A stretch of DNA of 45,930 bases. Source: CAG-1000 sp964545285. Its GTDB lineage: Bacteria > Bacillota_I > Bacilli_A > RF39 > UBA660. Below the pieces are notes generated by a model, which did no database searches, was not told where the DNA came from, and saw nothing but the letters and a program-made list of their open reading frames with translations. Below, one piece after another: positions 8,576 through 17,060 of this stretch (its first letter is position 1; every line of letters starts with the position of its first letter). The position numbers were made by a program, and so were the translations under genes. Where the stretch lies: positions 1 through 45,930 of the forward strand of contig CAZJEW010000005.1 of NCBI GenBank assembly GCA_964545285.1, written 5' to 3'.

Positions 8576-9595
8576 ATGACTGCAGAACAATTTATAAACC
8601 AATATGTTAAAGGTATAAATGAAAGTGAATTTATTAAGATAGCTGCAAGTGTAGGTATCGGTTTTCCTAATGGATTTGAAAAAAATAGATTTATTTCTAA
8701 TGATGAAATTAATAGGTTGTTAAATAATAGTCAAATAAATAATCATAGAGCTAATAATAGTTTTATAGGAAAACAAAGCGGATATAGTAGCGAATATGAT
8801 GAAATATTAAAAAAATATGATGAATTATTATCAATACCTGCTGGTAAAAAAGGTGCTTTAGGCCCCGAAGAAAGAGCAGAAATCCAATCATATAGAGACA
8901 GATTGTTTAGTGAAAAAACTAATTATGAGGCCGTATTAAATGGTCTTCAAAGAAGAAATTCTCAAGCTGATAATTCATTCTTATTTACAAAAGATTCTAA
9001 TGGTGAATCTATTATTGATAATGGAATTGCTCAAGGAACTGTTAATATTGCTCAGGGAATTCAAAATAATTATGACGATAAATTATCTGAAAAATATCAA
9101 GAAATAGATAAACTTCAAAATGAATTATATTTTATTAGAAGTGATTATAAAAGAAAAAAGCAACAAAGAAGAATAGCAAGAATACAAAATAAGATTAATA
9201 AACTTAAAAAAAGGCAAGGTAAAGTAAGAAATATTCAAACAAGAATTGTATCCAGAAATGCTAATAGATACTTCAAAAAAGCTAATAGAAATATGAGAGT
9301 TAATGCACAAGAAGCGTCAATGAAATTAGAATATGCTAATAATGTAACTCAAAATAGGCAAGAAAGAGCAAATCTTGATTATGATTTAAGCCAAAGTGAA
9401 TCTGAATTATCTTCATATGAACAAAGTGGTAAATTTAGTGATAGATTAAGAGCTCTTGATAAAAAAATGGAAATTAATTCATTAAAGAGAAAAAGTAATA
9501 GAGCTCAAAGAAAGATTGATGGATTAAAAAGAATGAATGGTTTTGTTGATTTAGCAACTCAATATAGAAGGAGTGCTAAAGGTATGAATTTGTAA
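8576..9595 (+). CDS. Uncharacterised coiled-coil protein, basic C-terminal half
   Basis: 339 residues, no recognised domain. Residues about 1-60 are mixed helix and may form a small N-terminal domain. Residues about 70-130 and 160-340 are strongly helical and coiled-coil-like, with a very basic stretch near 190-240 (YKRKKQQRRIARIQNKIN). There are no membrane helices or signal peptide. A weak ribosome site (AGGTGA) lies 6 bases upstream. It is followed after 12 bases by the hydrolase gene. The helical build and context suggest a partner or chaperone-like component for the next two genes; this is inference. Confidence 0.75.
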   Translation: MTAEQFINQYVKGINESEFIKIAASVGIGFPNGFEKNRFISNDEINRLLNNSQINNHRANNSFIGKQSGYSSEYDEILKKYDELLSIPAGKKGALGPEERAEIQSYRDRLFSEKTNYEAVLNGLQRRNSQADNSFLFTKDSNGESIIDNGIAQGTVNIAQGIQNNYDDKLSEKYQEIDKLQNELYFIRSDYKRKKQQRRIARIQNKINKLKKRQGKVRNIQTRIVSRNANRYFKKANRNMRVNAQEASMKLEYANNVTQNRQERANLDYDLSQSESELSSYEQSGKFSDRLRALDKKMEINSLKRKSNRAQRKIDGLKRMNGFVDLATQYRRSAKGMNL

Positions 9596-9607
9596 CAGGA
9601 GGTTTAT

Positions 9608-10723
9608 ATGTTTGATGATGAAGCTGGTTGGGTAAATTATAAGAGTGATAATAACGGATATTGGCAGTATATACCTGAAAACGCAAATGCATCTACTCCA
9701 GTATATGTATATGGATGTGGAGCTAATTGCTATGAATTAGACACTGATTATCTTAAAAAATTAGTAGCAAACGGATCGCTAGATGATTGCATAATTATAG
9801 TTATACAAAACAGAAACAATGAAGGTGCAGAATCTGCTGGTTATGGAGCAGCTGATATGATACGACAGCTCTCTTTAAAATATGGCATAACCGGATCTAA
9901 TATAACAGTGGCTGGATTTAGTAATGGAATTCAAGTTGCAGAATATGCAGAAAAAGCATTATATGAAGCGGGTTTTGAAGTCCCTTATATTGTTAACTTT
10001 TCAGGTGTATCAACAGGAATGACAAAAAAGTATTTAGAAAGTTGTAATAATAGAGAACCGTGTTGTCCTTATATATATTTTTCTAATGGTGCGCCAGACT
10101 ATTCAAATAATATTAAATATTTAACTGAAAACTGGAATGGACCATTAATTGAAATTAAAAAAAATGTAGGACATGAATATGCATCATTATATGAACAAAA
10201 TAATGTCTTAAATTATTTATTAAAAGGAGAAGATATAGATCCAACTGGTCTTACTTTTAGAATGTTTAATAAAGAAACAAATGAATGGGAAATTATATCA
10301 TATGATGATTTTCAAAAAATAGTAAAGAGTGCAATTGCATATTCTTCTCCTAGTGCCGCACTTAATTTACTTACTGATGAATTAACAGTTGTAAATGAGC
10401 CTGAAACTATACAAGATTACATGAATAATATAAAAGTAGCTATTAAAAATTCTTCAGTACTAGATTTAAATGCTACAGGTAGTTATCAGAGTACTACATC
10501 AGTTCCTCCAAGAGTTACAGAAGAAATTAAAAATTATATTAGTATTACAAATTTATATTTAGGAAAAATTGCTTCAGATATATTATGGATAGAGAATGTT
10601 TCTGAAAATATAAATGATATGGATAATTATTTAGAAAAACGTTTAGAAGATTTAAGAGGTGTTCCTGCAGTTGATATTTCACTTCCAAATGATAGTGATC
10701 ATCATACAGAAGAATTAGTATAA
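9608..10723 (+). CDS. Alpha/beta hydrolase-like protein with helical C-terminal domain
   Basis: 371 residues. Residues about 1-205 look like an alpha/beta hydrolase: a nucleophile elbow GFSNG with S105, strands IIIVIQNRN before it, and a candidate catalytic His at 189 (VGHEYAS). Residues about 220-365 form a separate helical domain of unknown type. No signal peptide, so any export would be through a specialised route. AGGAGG gives a strong ribosome site. The gene lies between a coiled-coil gene and an LXG-like gene with tiny gaps, so the three are very likely co-transcribed. Substrate unknown. Confidence 0.75.
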   Translation: MFDDEAGWVNYKSDNNGYWQYIPENANASTPVYVYGCGANCYELDTDYLKKLVANGSLDDCIIIVIQNRNNEGAESAGYGAADMIRQLSLKYGITGSNITVAGFSNGIQVAEYAEKALYEAGFEVPYIVNFSGVSTGMTKKYLESCNNREPCCPYIYFSNGAPDYSNNIKYLTENWNGPLIEIKKNVGHEYASLYEQNNVLNYLLKGEDIDPTGLTFRMFNKETNEWEIISYDDFQKIVKSAIAYSSPSAALNLLTDELTVVNEPETIQDYMNNIKVAIKNSSVLDLNATGSYQSTTSVPPRVTEEIKNYISITNLYLGKIASDILWIENVSENINDMDNYLEKRLEDLRGVPAVDISLPNDSDHHTEELV

Positions 10724-10734
10724 GGGGGATAATA

Positions 10735-12033
10735 ATGTTATTAGTTAAAAATGATTTTAATTTTAGTAGTAAAGATATATCTTTGTTATCAAATGAAGCT
10801 TCTGATTGTGGAAAATTAAAAAATTCATTGATTGCATTTGTTAATGATACAATTAATAAAGGTCCTGCTTATGAATCTTTAAAAAAATATATTAATAGTT
10901 ATTGCATTCCTGTTGTAGAAAATAGAATAAAAGCTGCAGAAGAATTAATGCAACAATGTAGTTTAGCATGTAATAATTTATCATCATATATGGGAGGAGA
11001 TACTTTACTTGATGATTCTAGAATAGATGAATTAAAATCAAAATATTCAAGTACAAGTAGTAGAATTCAATCTTTAGATGCAAGAGCTATGGGTGAACTT
11101 ACAGATGAACAATTAAGTACAATTCTAAAATCTAGGAATAATTTATCTTCATCATTATCTCAAATAAGTAATATGATAAAAAAATTAGAAGCGTTATCTA
11201 AAAATGTTGCTCATGCAGATTCTATAATAGATGGCGCATCTGATATATTAAGTGTTTATATGTCAACTGTAAATAATTATAGTGGATTATCAGGCTCATT
11301 AAATAAATATACATATACACCATCAGTGCATGATGAAACAACAGATACAGATGATGAAGCTCCAATTGAAGATGAAAATAATGCCCCAAGAATTCCGACA
11401 TATATTCCTGATGGTAGTCAAACATCATATACAAGTACCAATGATAATAACGATTCTATGCCAATACTTGGTAGTCTAGTTGGATTAACTGCAAAACAAT
11501 TATCTGAGGATAAAGATAATGGAGTATATTCTTCAAGTAATTACAATGAAAATGAATCTTGGAATACAAAGTTTGTTAATGATATTTTAAATAGAGATAA
11601 AAATAATAAAGAATTATTATCAGGATACTATAATAATTATAATAATCCATATAGTTCGATAGATAGTTTGTATGAATATGCAACAAATTCAAATTCAAAT
11701 ATTACATATAATTGGAGTAATAGTTCCTTAAAAAAATTACAGGGAAACAATAATAATTATTCTCCAAAAGAAGGTGATATAGTGTTTCTTGATTCAAATA
11801 ATAGCTTTAATGGTGATACTTCTAACTATTATCCAGATAGAGTAGGTATTATTGAAAGCATTACTACAAGTACTGATATATATGGAAACACAAAAACAAC
11901 TATTACTATTGTAGAAGGAGATAGCGGTTCAGATAGTAGTTCAAGCACTGTATCAAGAATAGTATACGATATAGATTCTGAAAGCATTCTAGGATATGGA
12001 ACGGTGAGTAATAATCAAACATCTAATATATAA
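10735..12033 (+). CDS. LXG-like protein with C-terminal CHAP-like domain lacking catalytic residues
   Basis: 432 residues. Residues 1-190 are long amphipathic helices arranged like the LXG domains of type VII-secreted proteins (a KYINSYCIPVVENRIKAAEEL segment fits that fold). An acidic Ser/Thr/Asn-rich linker spans about 195-265. Residues about 270-425 follow the CHAP pattern: SWNTKFVND, YSPKEGDIVFLD, YPDRVGIIE, TIVEGDSG, ILGYG. At the expected catalytic Cys there is N277 and at the expected His there is R369, so it should be inactive and may bind wall. No signal peptide. GGGGGA ribosome site. The LXG call is by build, not a strong motif. Confidence 0.7.
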   Translation: MLLVKNDFNFSSKDISLLSNEASDCGKLKNSLIAFVNDTINKGPAYESLKKYINSYCIPVVENRIKAAEELMQQCSLACNNLSSYMGGDTLLDDSRIDELKSKYSSTSSRIQSLDARAMGELTDEQLSTILKSRNNLSSSLSQISNMIKKLEALSKNVAHADSIIDGASDILSVYMSTVNNYSGLSGSLNKYTYTPSVHDETTDTDDEAPIEDENNAPRIPTYIPDGSQTSYTSTNDNNDSMPILGSLVGLTAKQLSEDKDNGVYSSSNYNENESWNTKFVNDILNRDKNNKELLSGYYNNYNNPYSSIDSLYEYATNSNSNITYNWSNSSLKKLQGNNNNYSPKEGDIVFLDSNNSFNGDTSNYYPDRVGIIESITTSTDIYGNTKTTITIVEGDSGSDSSSSTVSRIVYDIDSESILGYGTVSNNQTSNI

Positions 12034-12058
12034 AAAATGTCTTTATAAAGACATTTTT
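12034..12058. terminator. Bidirectional terminator between convergent genes
   Basis: Arms AAAAATGTCTTT / AAAGACATTTTT with A-rich and T-rich flanks usable in both directions. It overlaps the mgtE stop codon on the minus strand. Confidence 0.85.
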
Positions 12059-13409
12059 AAATTCCAAGAATATTAGTAGCTAACTTAAAATATACAAATA
12101 AAGATAGTGCATCTACTATAGTTGTTATAAATGGACTAGCCATCACAGCTGGGTCAAATCCAATCTTTTTAGCAAGTATAGGAAGAGTACATCCTATGAA
12201 TTTAGCTATTGCAACAACAAATACTAATGTAAGACATACTACTAAAGCAACACTTAATGAAACTTTATCAATAAGCATTAATTTAGCAAAGTTACATACT
12301 GCAAGTGCTATACCAACCATTAATGCAACCCTTATTTCTTTCCATATAATTTTAAATATATCTTTATATTCAATATCATTTAAAGATAAACTTCTTATAA
12401 TAGTAACACTAGATTGACCACCAGCATTACCTCCAGTATCCATAAGCATAGGTATAAAAGAAGTAAGTAATACGCATGAAGCTAATGCAGCTTCATAATG
12501 TTGAATTATTTTTCCGGTAAATGTAGCAGATATCATTAGTAATAATAACCAAGGCATTCTACTTTTGAAAATATCAAAAACACTTTGCTTTAAATAAGAT
12601 TGTTGAGTAGGTAAGATAGCAGCCATTTTTTCAATATCTTCTGTAGCCTCTTCTTCAATAATATCCACAACATCATCAATAGTAACTATTCCTACAATTT
12701 TATTTTCAAAATCTACAACGGGTATTGCAGTAAGATCATACTCTTGTATTGTATTAGCAACTTCTTCTTGATCAGTATGAGTATTTACAGATAAAAAGTC
12801 ATCGTTCATAATATTTTTTAATAAAGCTTCATCCTTGTTAATAACTAAGTCTTTTAATGATACTGTTCCTATTAATTTCTTTTTATCATCTGTGACAAAA
12901 CATGTATCAATAGTTTCTTTATCATCATATTCTTTCTTTATTTTATTAATTGCATCTTTAACAGTTATATCATCTTTAAAATCTAAATATTCTACTGTCA
13001 TAACAGAACCAGCAGAATTATCAGGATATCTTAGTAATAAATTAATATCTCTTCTTGTTTCATTATCAACTTTACTAAGAAGTTTATTAACTATATTAGC
13101 AGGCATTTCATCCATTAAGTCAGTAGCATCATCTGCTGACATTTCATTAATAATATCAACAGCTTCTTTATCAGAAAGTAATGATATTATATTAGCTTGA
13201 GTATCAGTTTCCATATACGAGAAAACATCAGCAGCTATATCTTTTTTTAATAATCTAAAAATTCTTACTAGTTCTTTTTCTGGTAAGTCTTCAATTATTA
13301 AGGCTATATCATGCTCGTTAAATTCATCAAGTTCTTTTTTGATATCGATGTATTTCTTTTCTTCAATAAGCTTTTCTATTTTACTTATCATTTCATTAAT
13401 GTTTTCCAT
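12057..13409 (-). CDS. mgtE: Magnesium transporter MgtE
   Basis: Mg2+-gated magnesium channel of the inner membrane. 450 residues from the chosen start, the family length. The N-terminal superhelical domain holds DMPA-like repeats (DDATDLMDEMPANIVNKLL). Two CBS domains follow (about 130-255), then five membrane helices. The selectivity region reads MDTGGNAGGQSS, and the last helix has DPAVMASPFITTIVDA. The longer frame starts at 13439, but the AAGGATGGTGA ribosome site lies directly ahead of ATG 13409. The leader is only about 30 bases, so there is no room for a magnesium riboswitch. Confidence 0.95.
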   Translation of the reverse strand: MENINEMISKIEKLIEEKKYIDIKKELDEFNEHDIALIIEDLPEKELVRIFRLLKKDIAADVFSYMETDTQANIISLLSDKEAVDIINEMSADDATDLMDEMPANIVNKLLSKVDNETRRDINLLLRYPDNSAGSVMTVEYLDFKDDITVKDAINKIKKEYDDKETIDTCFVTDDKKKLIGTVSLKDLVINKDEALLKNIMNDDFLSVNTHTDQEEVANTIQEYDLTAIPVVDFENKIVGIVTIDDVVDIIEEEATEDIEKMAAILPTQQSYLKQSVFDIFKSRMPWLLLLMISATFTGKIIQHYEAALASCVLLTSFIPMLMDTGGNAGGQSSVTIIRSLSLNDIEYKDIFKIIWKEIRVALMVGIALAVCNFAKLMLIDKVSLSVALVVCLTLVFVVAIAKFIGCTLPILAKKIGFDPAVMASPFITTIVDALSLFVYFKLATNILGI

Positions 13410-13440
13410 ATATTTCACCATCCTTCTTTTTTTCTTCATA

Positions 13441-13470
13441 ATTATAGCACAAAACCACTAAAATGTGTAA
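13441..13470 (-). promoter_or_regulatory. SigA-type promoter of mgtE
   Basis: On the minus strand TTACAC, 18-base spacer, perfect TATAAT (complement of 13441-13446). Divergent to the uppS promoter. Confidence 0.65.
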
Positions 13471-13487
13471 ATTATATTAATAATATT

Positions 13488-13515
13488 TTGTTTTTTTAAT
13501 ATTTTTTAGTATAAT
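13488..13515 (+). promoter_or_regulatory. SigA-type promoter of uppS
   Basis: TTGTTT at 13488, 16-base spacer, TATAAT at 13510-13515, 20 bases before the chosen start. Confidence 0.65.
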
Positions 13516-13534
13516 TGTGTTTGAGGGAAATAAT

Positions 13535-14239
13535 ATGAATAATAAAATACCTAATCATATAGGAATAATACTAGATGGAAATGGAAGGTGGGCAACTAGA
13601 AGAGGACTTCCTAGAACGGCCGGACATAAAGCGGGTTTTGATACATTAAAAAAAACAAGCACATATATATTAAATAAAGGTGTTAAATATTTAAGCGTTT
13701 TTGCTTTCTCAACTGAAAACTTTAAAAGAAGTAAAGATGAAGTAGATTATTTGATGAATTTATTTGTAACTAAATTTAAAAGTGAAATAAATTATTTTAA
13801 TAAACATAATGTTAAAGTACTCTTTTCAGGAAGAAAAGAACCTCTTTCTGATACTGTTTGGAATGGGATGACTGAATTATCTAAAGCAACAGAGAATAAC
13901 ACAGGAGGTATCTTTAATATATGTTTAAACTATGGTGGACAATCAGAAATAGTTGATGCAACTAAAAAAATAGTTGAAGATGTTAAAAACGGAAAATTGA
14001 ATATTAATGATTTAACAACTGATAATTATTTTAATTATCTATATCAAAACTTACCACCAATAGATTTTATGATTAGAACAAGTGGAGAATTAAGATTAAG
14101 TAATTTTATGCTATATAATATCAGTTATTCAGAATTGTATTTTACTAATACTTGTTTTCCGGATTTTGACTCAAAAGAATTTGATAAAGCTTTAGAAGAG
14201 TATTATAAAAGAAATATCACTAAAGGAACTGTTAAATAA
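13535..14239 (+). CDS. uppS: Isoprenyl transferase (undecaprenyl diphosphate synthase)
   Basis: Cis-prenyltransferase making the C55 lipid carrier for wall synthesis. 234 residues. The diphosphate-binding P-loop LDGNGRWATRRG holds the catalytic Asp; AFSTENFKRSKDEV and RTSGELRLSNFML are diagnostic, the last close to the RTGGE-RISNF of the family. Start ATG 13535 follows a GAGGGA site; the GTG at 13517 would lie at the transcript start. In B. subtilis uppS is followed by cdsA and dxr; here a terminator and an unrelated gene follow. Confidence 0.96.
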   Translation: MNNKIPNHIGIILDGNGRWATRRGLPRTAGHKAGFDTLKKTSTYILNKGVKYLSVFAFSTENFKRSKDEVDYLMNLFVTKFKSEINYFNKHNVKVLFSGRKEPLSDTVWNGMTELSKATENNTGGIFNICLNYGGQSEIVDATKKIVEDVKNGKLNINDLTTDNYFNYLYQNLPPIDFMIRTSGELRLSNFMLYNISYSELYFTNTCFPDFDSKEFDKALEEYYKRNITKGTVK

Positions 14240-14243
14240 AATT

Positions 14244-14266
14244 AACTAGATATTATCTAGTTTTTT
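14244..14266 (+). terminator. Terminator after uppS
   Basis: Perfect 9-bp arms AACTAGATA / TATCTAGTT and a T-run. Confidence 0.8.
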
Positions 14267-14267
14267 A

Positions 14268-14296
14268 TTGACTTAAAACATAACTTTATCTATAAT
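14268..14296 (+). promoter_or_regulatory. Near-consensus SigA promoter
   Basis: TTGACT at 14268-14273, 17-base spacer, TATAAT at 14291-14296. Among the strongest promoters in the window; it drives one unknown gene. Confidence 0.8.
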
Positions 14297-14316
14297 AAAT
14301 GTCTAAGGAGAGAAAA

Positions 14317-14964
14317 ATGTTAAATCAAAAATCAGCACTTGCAAATATAGCATCTAATATAACTAATAATGATAATGTTGGAAAATGTTTAAAAGAAGTA
14401 TTACCAGATAAAATTACTTTGTGTTATACTTCTGGGAAACCATTATCATTTGTTGGAATATTATCGATGATAGATTCTATCAAAAAAGCAAAAGATGAAG
14501 AGCATTCTTTTACATATTATTATGATGAATCAACAAAAGAATTTCATATAATAGAAATGTCTAAAGATGGTGGTGTTATATTGTCCAGTAATAATTCGTT
14601 TTTTGATACTTATCAAATTACATCTCAAGAGAATAATGGAGTATCTTTAGGAATAGTGACATCAGTTAATAATACTTTGTGTGTACATATTTATAGTTGT
14701 TCTAATGATGGAGTATATAGTGGAATATCATTTGCACTAGATGAAGATTCTACAGAGTTATTAAATAATATTGATAGTAGATTAAAATTATATGAATTAT
14801 TAAATAATAAAGATTTAATGATTGAATCATTAAATAGTTGTGGTATTATTCCTGAAAATGTAGTTATTAATGTATTGAATAATGCAAGTGAATTAGTATC
14901 TTATATAAAACAATATAATGAACAACAAGGATACTTTATTAGGAAACTTATACCAGAGGAATAA
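14317..14964 (+). CDS. Uncharacterised 215-residue protein
   Basis: I do not recognise it. The start is ATG 14317, 6 bases after TAAGGAGA; ATG 14299 would precede the transcript start. It looks like a soluble cytoplasmic alpha/beta protein: helical first 40 residues, a beta-rich centre (SFTYYYDESTKEFHIIEMS, then LCVHIYSCSNDGVYSGISFA) and a helical end. No membrane segments or known motifs. The near-consensus promoter and strong ribosome site suggest high expression. Single-gene unit. Confidence 0.8.
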   Translation: MLNQKSALANIASNITNNDNVGKCLKEVLPDKITLCYTSGKPLSFVGILSMIDSIKKAKDEEHSFTYYYDESTKEFHIIEMSKDGGVILSSNNSFFDTYQITSQENNGVSLGIVTSVNNTLCVHIYSCSNDGVYSGISFALDEDSTELLNNIDSRLKLYELLNNKDLMIESLNSCGIIPENVVINVLNNASELVSYIKQYNEQQGYFIRKLIPEE

Positions 14965-14971
14965 TAATACT

Positions 14972-14998
14972 AAAGAGAATATAATTATATTCTTTTTC
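14972..14998 (+). terminator. Terminator
   Basis: Arms AGAATATAA / TTATATTCT followed by TTTTT. Confidence 0.75.
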
Positions 14999-15000
14999 TA

Positions 15001-15029
15001 TTGAGAAAAATGTAATTATTTGATAGAAT
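15001..15029 (+). promoter_or_regulatory. SigA-type promoter of the ireB operon
   Basis: TTGAGA at 15001-15006, 17-base spacer, TAGAAT at 15024-15029. It heads the run ireB-ruvX-DUF1292-mltG-trmR-U32-trhP. Confidence 0.7.
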
Positions 15030-15051
15030 ATAAAAGTAAGGAAGTGAATAT

Positions 15052-15300
15052 ATGAAAAACGATGAAACAACAATAGTTGATACAGAAACAATCATAAATA
15101 AAAACACTAGAAATGCATTATCTTCAATATGTGAAGACTTACAAGAAAGAGGATATAATCCCGTTAAACAAATAGTTGCATATTTAATAAGCGGAGATCC
15201 AGGATATATATCAAGTTACAAAGAATGTAGGAGTAGAATACTAGGATTTAATAGAGAAGATATTATTGAAGTTATGCTAGTAGATTTTATTAAGAAATGA
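15052..15300 (+). CDS. ireB: IreB family regulatory phosphoprotein
   Basis: 82 residues of the UPF0297/YrzL family. In Enterococcus, IreB is phosphorylated on Thr near the N-terminus by the PASTA kinase IreK and tunes cephalosporin resistance. The conserved helical core is visible: ALSSICEDLQERGYNPVKQI, GYLISGDP-like AYLISGDPGYISSY and IIEVMLVDFIKK. The N-terminus carries Thr pairs (DETTIVDTET) that could be phosphosites. GGAAGTGA is the ribosome site. Its stop overlaps ruvX by four bases, as expected from the yrzL-yrrK order. Confidence 0.93.
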   Translation: MKNDETTIVDTETIINKNTRNALSSICEDLQERGYNPVKQIVAYLISGDPGYISSYKECRSRILGFNREDIIEVMLVDFIKK

Positions 15301-15716
15301 TATATTTAGGTTTAGATTTAGGTAGTAAAACTTTAGGTTTATCGATTAGTGATAGATTAGGAATTATCGCAACACCTTTAGAAGTTATAAGATATGAATC
15401 AATTGATGAATTAATCAAAAGATTAAATGAGATAATTACTTCTAGAAATGTTGATGTTTTAATTTTAGGTAATCCTAAGAATTTAAATGGTACTTTATCT
15501 AAAAGAAGTGAAGAAACTATTAAATTTAAAGAATTACTTGAAAAGCAATATAATTATAATGTTATTCTTCAAGACGAAAGGCTTTCTACAGTTGAAGCAG
15601 AAAACATTTTAATAAGCAATAATACAAAAAGAAAGAATAGAAAAAAAGTTATTGATAAAATGGCATCAACTATAATATTACAATCATTTTTAGATAGGAG
15701 AAATAATGAAAAATAA
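15297..15716 (+). CDS. ruvX: RuvX/YqgF family nuclease (Holliday junction resolvase-like, pre-16S rRNA)
   Basis: RNase H-fold protein of 139 residues, implicated in 16S rRNA 5' maturation and resolvase activity. Metal-binding acidic positions are in place: the N-terminal GLDLGSKTLGLSISD, then VLILGNPKNLNG and LQDERLSTVEAE, with the final Asp region KVIDKMASTIILQ. It starts in the ATGA overlap with ireB and overlaps the DUF1292 gene by 11 bases, so the block is tightly coupled. Confidence 0.95.
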   Translation: MIYLGLDLGSKTLGLSISDRLGIIATPLEVIRYESIDELIKRLNEIITSRNVDVLILGNPKNLNGTLSKRSEETIKFKELLEKQYNYNVILQDERLSTVEAENILISNNTKRKNRKKVIDKMASTIILQSFLDRRNNEK

Positions 15717-15966
15717 TACTTTGTCATTAAAAGATAAAAATGGTAATAAAAAAGAATATAGAATATTGTTTGATATAGAGAGCAAAGAAGATAGTAAAAA
15801 CTTTGTAATATATACAGATGAAACTAAAGACAAGAAAGGTGAAATTAAAGCATATGTATCAACATATGAAAGAAGTCCCAAAGGAAATATGACTAAATTA
15901 AAATCAGTAACAGACGAAAGCGAATTTGATTTTATTGAAAAAATATTAAATTCATTACAAAAGTAG
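15706..15966 (+). CDS. DUF1292 (YrzB) protein, copy 2
   Basis: 86 residues: a first strand pair LSLKDKNGNKKEYRILFDIE, then FVIYTDETKDKKGEIKAYVS and a C-terminal FDFIEKILNSL helix. This copy occupies exactly the yrzB position of Bacillus, between the RuvX gene and mltG, so it is the likely orthologue. Function unknown for the family. TAGGAG ribosome site inside the end of ruvX. Confidence 0.9.
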   Translation: MKNNTLSLKDKNGNKKEYRILFDIESKEDSKNFVIYTDETKDKKGEIKAYVSTYERSPKGNMTKLKSVTDESEFDFIEKILNSLQK

Positions 15967-15974
15967 GAGAATAG

Positions 15975-17060
15975 ATGAAAAAAATTTTAAAATTACTAAT
16001 AGTATTTATAATAGTGGTATGTTTATTAATTGTAGGTGGGTATTTTTATTTTACAAGTGCACCATCTAAAAGTAATGAAACAGTTAATATATATGTAAGT
16101 GAAGGTGAATCATATTCATCTATTGCAAGCCTTTTAAAGAAGAATGGTCTTATAAAAAGTGAACTTGCTTATAAGATATTTATTAAATTAAATACTCCTA
16201 CTAATAATTTAGAATATGGAGATTATATATTATCTACATCGAGTGATTTAAATGAATTAATAAAAACATTAGAAAAGGGAAGCGTAAACCTAGCTGAAAC
16301 AATTTCAGTAACATTTATTGAAGGCAAAAATATGAGATATTTTATATCAACTGTTACTGAAAAATTTAATATTACAGAAGATGAAATTTTAGATGTATTA
16401 AAAGATAAAACATATTTAAAAAGTTTGATTAATAATTATTGGTTTTTAACTGATGATATTTTAAATGACAATATATATTATTCTTTAGAGGGATATTTAT
16501 ATCCAGATACTTATGAGTTTTATTCTTCAGCAACTATAAAAAATATTATTGTAAAGATGTTAGATAATATGAATCTTAAATTAGAATCTTATAAAAATGA
16601 AATTGAATCAAATAAATATTCTATTCATGAAATTATTACATTAGCATCTATTATTGAACTTGAATCTAGTGGAAGTGAAGAAGATAGAAAAAATGTATCA
16701 GGTGTTTTTATGAATAGACTTAATGATAATTCGACTTTAGGAAGTGATGTAACAACATATTACGGATCTAAAGTTGATTTATGGAGTAGAGATTTATATA
16801 AAAGTGAATTAAATGATTGTAGTAATGGATATAATACAAATTCAGCTTGTTCATCTATGGCTGGTAAGTTACCAGTAGGCCCAATTTGTAATCCAAGTAT
16901 TGATTCTTTAATAGCAAGTATTGAACCAAATAATCATGATTATTACTTTTTCGTTTCAGATAAAAATGGTAAATTATATTTTAATAAGACTAATTCTGGA
17001 CATGATAGCACAATAAATGAATTAAGAAATGAAGGATTATGGTTTGAATATAGTGAATAA
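15975..17060 (+). CDS. mltG: Endolytic murein transglycosylase MltG
   Basis: Membrane-bound lytic transglycosylase that cuts nascent glycan strands and sets their length. 361 residues: an N-terminal membrane anchor (about 5-27), a LysM-like region (about 38-120, VSEGESYSSIASLLKKNGLI) and the YceG catalytic domain. The catalytic Glu is E228 in TLASIIELES. GVFMNRLNDNSTLGSDVTTYYG and KLPVGPICNPSIDSLIAS are further signatures. It follows the DUF1292 gene by 8 bases and overlaps the next gene. Confidence 0.96.
   Translation: MKKILKLLIVFIIVVCLLIVGGYFYFTSAPSKSNETVNIYVSEGESYSSIASLLKKNGLIKSELAYKIFIKLNTPTNNLEYGDYILSTSSDLNELIKTLEKGSVNLAETISVTFIEGKNMRYFISTVTEKFNITEDEILDVLKDKTYLKSLINNYWFLTDDILNDNIYYSLEGYLYPDTYEFYSSATIKNIIVKMLDNMNLKLESYKNEIESNKYSIHEIITLASIIELESSGSEEDRKNVSGVFMNRLNDNSTLGSDVTTYYGSKVDLWSRDLYKSELNDCSNGYNTNSACSSMAGKLPVGPICNPSIDSLIASIEPNNHDYYFFVSDKNGKLYFNKTNSGHDSTINELRNEGLWFEYSE

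Noticed and set aside
9608..10723. Calling the hydrolase a specific esterase or lipase
   Set aside because: Only the nucleophile elbow and a candidate His are visible; nothing defines the substrate.
13410..13470. A magnesium (M-box or ykkC-type) riboswitch ahead of mgtE
   Set aside because: The minus-strand -10 leaves a leader of only about 30 bases, too short for any known riboswitch.
16725..16740. Additional Spo0A-like box (TTCGACT near 16729)
   Set aside because: It has one mismatch and lies inside the mltG coding region, so it is more likely chance.
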